Shown in pieces: positions 5,734 to 5,826 of a DNA stretch of 5,826 bases. Within the stretch, counting starts at the first letter, position 1. Each line of letters opens with the position of its first letter. A model generated the notes under the pieces. The model was not told the origin of the DNA. It did not search any database and was given only the letters and a program-made list of their open reading frames with translations. Made by a program: the position numbers and the translations under genes. The stretch comes from Treponema sp. (lineage in GTDB: Bacteria; Spirochaetota; Spirochaetia; Treponematales; Breznakiellaceae), in the NCBI GenBank assembly GCA_031284105.1, contig JAITAN010000021.1, positions 1 to 5,826 on the forward strand. Direction: 5' to 3'.

Positions 5734-5739
5734 ATCATA
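5734..5739 (-). promoter_or_regulatory. Possible -10 box of the yajC-secDF-ispH operon
   Basis: TATGAT on the minus strand matches five of six bases of the sigma-70 -10 consensus and lies 29 bp upstream of the yajC ATG. No good -35 is found at 16-18 bp. A TTGATA upstream is 22 bp away, too far for a standard promoter. The operon may also be read from a gene beyond the window edge. Confidence 0.3.
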
Positions 5740-5802
5740 CGCTAACACAGATGAGAAAGATTATCAAGGGGTATGTTAGCCCGCCGTTACAAGAGGCGAA
5801 AC

Positions 5803-5814
5803 CGCACCGGTGCG
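5803..5814. other. 12-bp perfect palindrome upstream of yajC
   Basis: CGCACCGGTGCG is a perfect 12-bp dyad about 100 bp upstream of the yajC start. It could be an operator, or chance sequence inside the end of a gene entering from the right. Two minus-strand frames remain open from the edge, stopping at 5789-5787 and 5778-5776, but they are too short to identify. Confidence 0.3.
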
Positions 5815-5826
5815 AAAGCAATAAGC

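Overview
The window looks like chromosomal DNA of a spirochaete, most likely a Treponema-like species of moderate GC content. This rests on the style of the proteins and on separate yajC, secD and secF genes with enlarged periplasmic parts. No marker gene here settles the genus.

Layout. Bases 2-103 (+) are the last 33 codons of a gene that resembles the end of a sensor histidine kinase ATPase domain. Bases 104-552 hold no convincing gene. They carry six head-to-tail 21-bp AT-rich units (261-386), flanked by copies of a 27-bp GTATAC-containing motif. Two of these copies (105-131 and 437-463) face each other as an imperfect inverted repeat. A Rho-independent terminator candidate (474-493) follows. 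Bases 553-1428 (+) encode a PHP-family phosphatase of the histidinol-phosphatase HisJ/HisK type.

From 5704 down to 1301 the minus strand carries a compact operon, yajC-secD-secF-ispH. yajC and secD share an ATGA overlap, secD and secF share a TAATG overlap, and ispH starts at TTG 8 bp after secF. The first three genes encode the SecDF-YajC accessory module of the Sec translocase. ispH encodes the last enzyme of the MEP isoprenoid pathway and appears to be expressed with it by translational coupling. The ispH 3' end runs 128 bp antisense into the PHP gene, giving IspH an unusual Arg/Pro-rich tail.

The genes are familiar families. The parts that are not easily explained are the repeat-bearing intergenic region (a possible small non-autonomous mobile or regulatory element) and the tail-to-tail overlap of ispH with the PHP gene. 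I see no clear evidence of a new multi-gene system.
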